Shown here one piece after another: positions 4,859 through 5,443 of a stretch of 5,443 nucleotides of DNA (the stretch's first letter is position 1; every line of letters starts with the position of its first letter). Both the position numbers and the translations under genes were made by a program. Source of the stretch: Candidatus Syntropharchaeum sp. (GTDB taxonomy: Archaea; Halobacteriota; Syntropharchaeia; Alkanophagales; Methanospirareceae); NCBI GenBank assembly GCA_016782355.1, contig JADHYP010000097.1, positions 1 through 5,443 of the forward strand, written 5' to 3'. The notes beneath the pieces were generated by a model, which saw only the letters and a program-made list of their open reading frames with translations, ran no database searches and was not told the DNA's origin.

Positions 4859-4868
4859 TATTTAGGCT

Positions 4869-5093
4869 ATGGATGAGAAGAAGAAGGTCGAAAGGTTAAA
4901 GAAGAAGTTGGAGCATTGGGTTGAGCATAACAAAGAGCATGCGGAAAGTTTCCGGAAGGCAGCGGGAGAAGCAGAAGAGTTTGGACTCGTGGACGTCAGT
5001 ATGCGTTTGAAAGATGCGGCAAAGAGCATGGAGGAAGCTTCGGCACTGTTAGAAGTGGCGATGAAGGGGTTAAATCCTACTACTGATAAATAA
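4869..5093 (+). CDS. Small helical protein with HxxxHxxxH motif, uncharacterised
   Basis: A 74-aa charged protein predicted to be two helices. Residues 1-38 are rich in Lys/Glu and carry LEHWVEHNKEHAESF (14-28), which puts H16, H20 and H24 on one helical face, a possible metal- or haem-contacting arrangement. A second helix at about 41-68 (VDVSMRLKDAAKSMEEASALL) has a repeating small/hydrophobic pattern suited to packing as a hairpin or dimer. I recall similar short proteins and domains with an HWIEHNxxHA signature in methanogens and bacteria, without a known function. No Shine-Dalgarno is visible, and the 5' flank is the heptad repeat region ending in TTTAGGCT. Its stop overlaps the 3' end of the convergent gene by 14 nt. 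It lies 71 nt behind ahcY and could be read through from it. Confidence 0.75.
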   Translation: MDEKKKVERLKKKLEHWVEHNKEHAESFRKAAGEAEEFGLVDVSMRLKDAAKSMEEASALLEVAMKGLNPTTDK

Positions 5094-5443
5094 CGGCATT
5101 AACGAAATCTCTAAAAGAGGAGCAATTCCGCAACACATTGAAATCCAAATCTTCTACGAATTTTGGCAATTGCCATTTTTTATACCCGCTCATGGTTCCC
5201 CTATTTATCTTACACCAGTCATTTAGAGCCTTTGAAGGTTTATCCCCTCCAAAATGTATTCCCAAACTGTAACATATCCATTCCTCCAACTCGTAATCCA
5301 TAATTATCACATCTACTTTATTCTTGAGTTCCTCATGAATGTGGACATCCATTCTTTTGAAAACAGTGTCTCTGTTCGCAGGACCATCCGCATCCGCCAC
5401 TATGACAATTTTATCAAAATCCATGCTTGCAGCTTTTATTGCT
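5080..5443 (-). CDS. Probable TOPRIM-fold protein, C-terminal part (runs off the window)
   Basis: The reading frame stays open upstream of the ATG at 5424 to the end of the window (codons for AIKAAS), so that Met is probably internal and the N-terminus is missing. The visible part has a hydrophobic strand then acidic pair, DKIVIVADADG (4-14 counted from that Met), typical of the DxD motif in TOPRIM nuclease/primase folds. A second strand, VDVIIMDYELEEWICYSLG (37-55), has acidic residues before EWI, as in small stand-alone TOPRIM-like proteins often found near defence or mobile genes. The C-terminal part is helical (VEDLDFNVLRNCSSFRDFVNAV). The upstream glutamate expected in a TOPRIM domain would lie outside the window. 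The family is uncertain (DUF3226- or DUF4276-like are guesses). It converges on the small helical gene with a 14-nt overlap. Confidence 0.55.
   Translation of the reverse strand, partial: AIKAASMDFDKIVIVADADGPANRDTVFKRMDVHIHEELKNKVDVIIMDYELEEWICYSLGIHFGGDKPSKALNDWCKINRGTMSGYKKWQLPKFVEDLDFNVLRNCSSFRDFVNAVIYQ

Noticed and set aside
4798..4868. Simple rho-independent terminator after ahcY
   Set aside because: No GC-rich stem followed by a U-run is present. The complementarity is interrupted by CC/CC mismatches, so a standard terminator is not supported.

Overview
The window looks like archaeal chromosomal DNA. The evidence is an RNA polymerase subunit F (Rpo4/RpoF) followed by a DUF655 helix-hairpin-helix protein, a pair characteristic of archaea; a methanogen-type S-adenosyl/S-inosyl-homocysteine hydrolase lacking the C-terminal Lys/Tyr tail; an archaeal-type CDP-alcohol phosphatidyltransferase; and GGTG-type ribosome binding sites. 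A euryarchaeon related to methanogens or ANME/alkane-oxidising archaea fits best, but that level of placement is an inference.

Layout. (1) 62-694 (+) encodes a membrane phospholipid head-group transferase, probably archaetidylinositol-phosphate synthase-like. Its stop codon lies in the left arm of a 220-bp element with inverted repeat ends (692-911), which looks like a MITE or other non-autonomous intergenic repeat. (2) 941-1593 (-) is a PIN-domain RNase toxin overlapping by 25 nt a 70-aa probable antitoxin placed downstream of it. (3) 1665-3422 (-) is a same-strand run: rpoF, DUF655, purE and a small YgiT-type zinc-finger protein. DUF655 and purE are 2 nt apart and purE and the zinc-finger gene 14 nt apart. 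rpoF is separated from DUF655 by 125 nt that carry a TCAT microsatellite and several T-runs. (4) 3541-4797 (+) is the homocysteine hydrolase, divergent from rpoF across a 118-nt spacer with a perfect 16-bp AT-rich palindrome. (5) 4798-4868 holds two heptanucleotide tandem arrays that partly complement each other. The second has G-quadruplex potential on the minus strand. (6) 4869-5093 (+) is a small helical protein with an HxxxHxxxH face, and 5080-5443 (-) is the C-terminal part of a probable TOPRIM-fold protein running off the window. These last two genes converge and overlap by 14 nt.

How the genes relate. The core is housekeeping: transcription (Rpo4), translation or RNA-linked DUF655, purine synthesis (PurE), methyl-cycle product removal (AhcY) and lipid synthesis. 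Between these sit mobile-like cargo (PIN pair, orphan YgiT protein, TOPRIM-like protein) and at least four kinds of short intergenic repeat. I do not see a convincing new multi-gene system. The most unusual items are the heptad arrays, the inverted-repeat element, the charged low-complexity insertion in Rpo4, and the altered DGxxRAT motif in the hydrolase.
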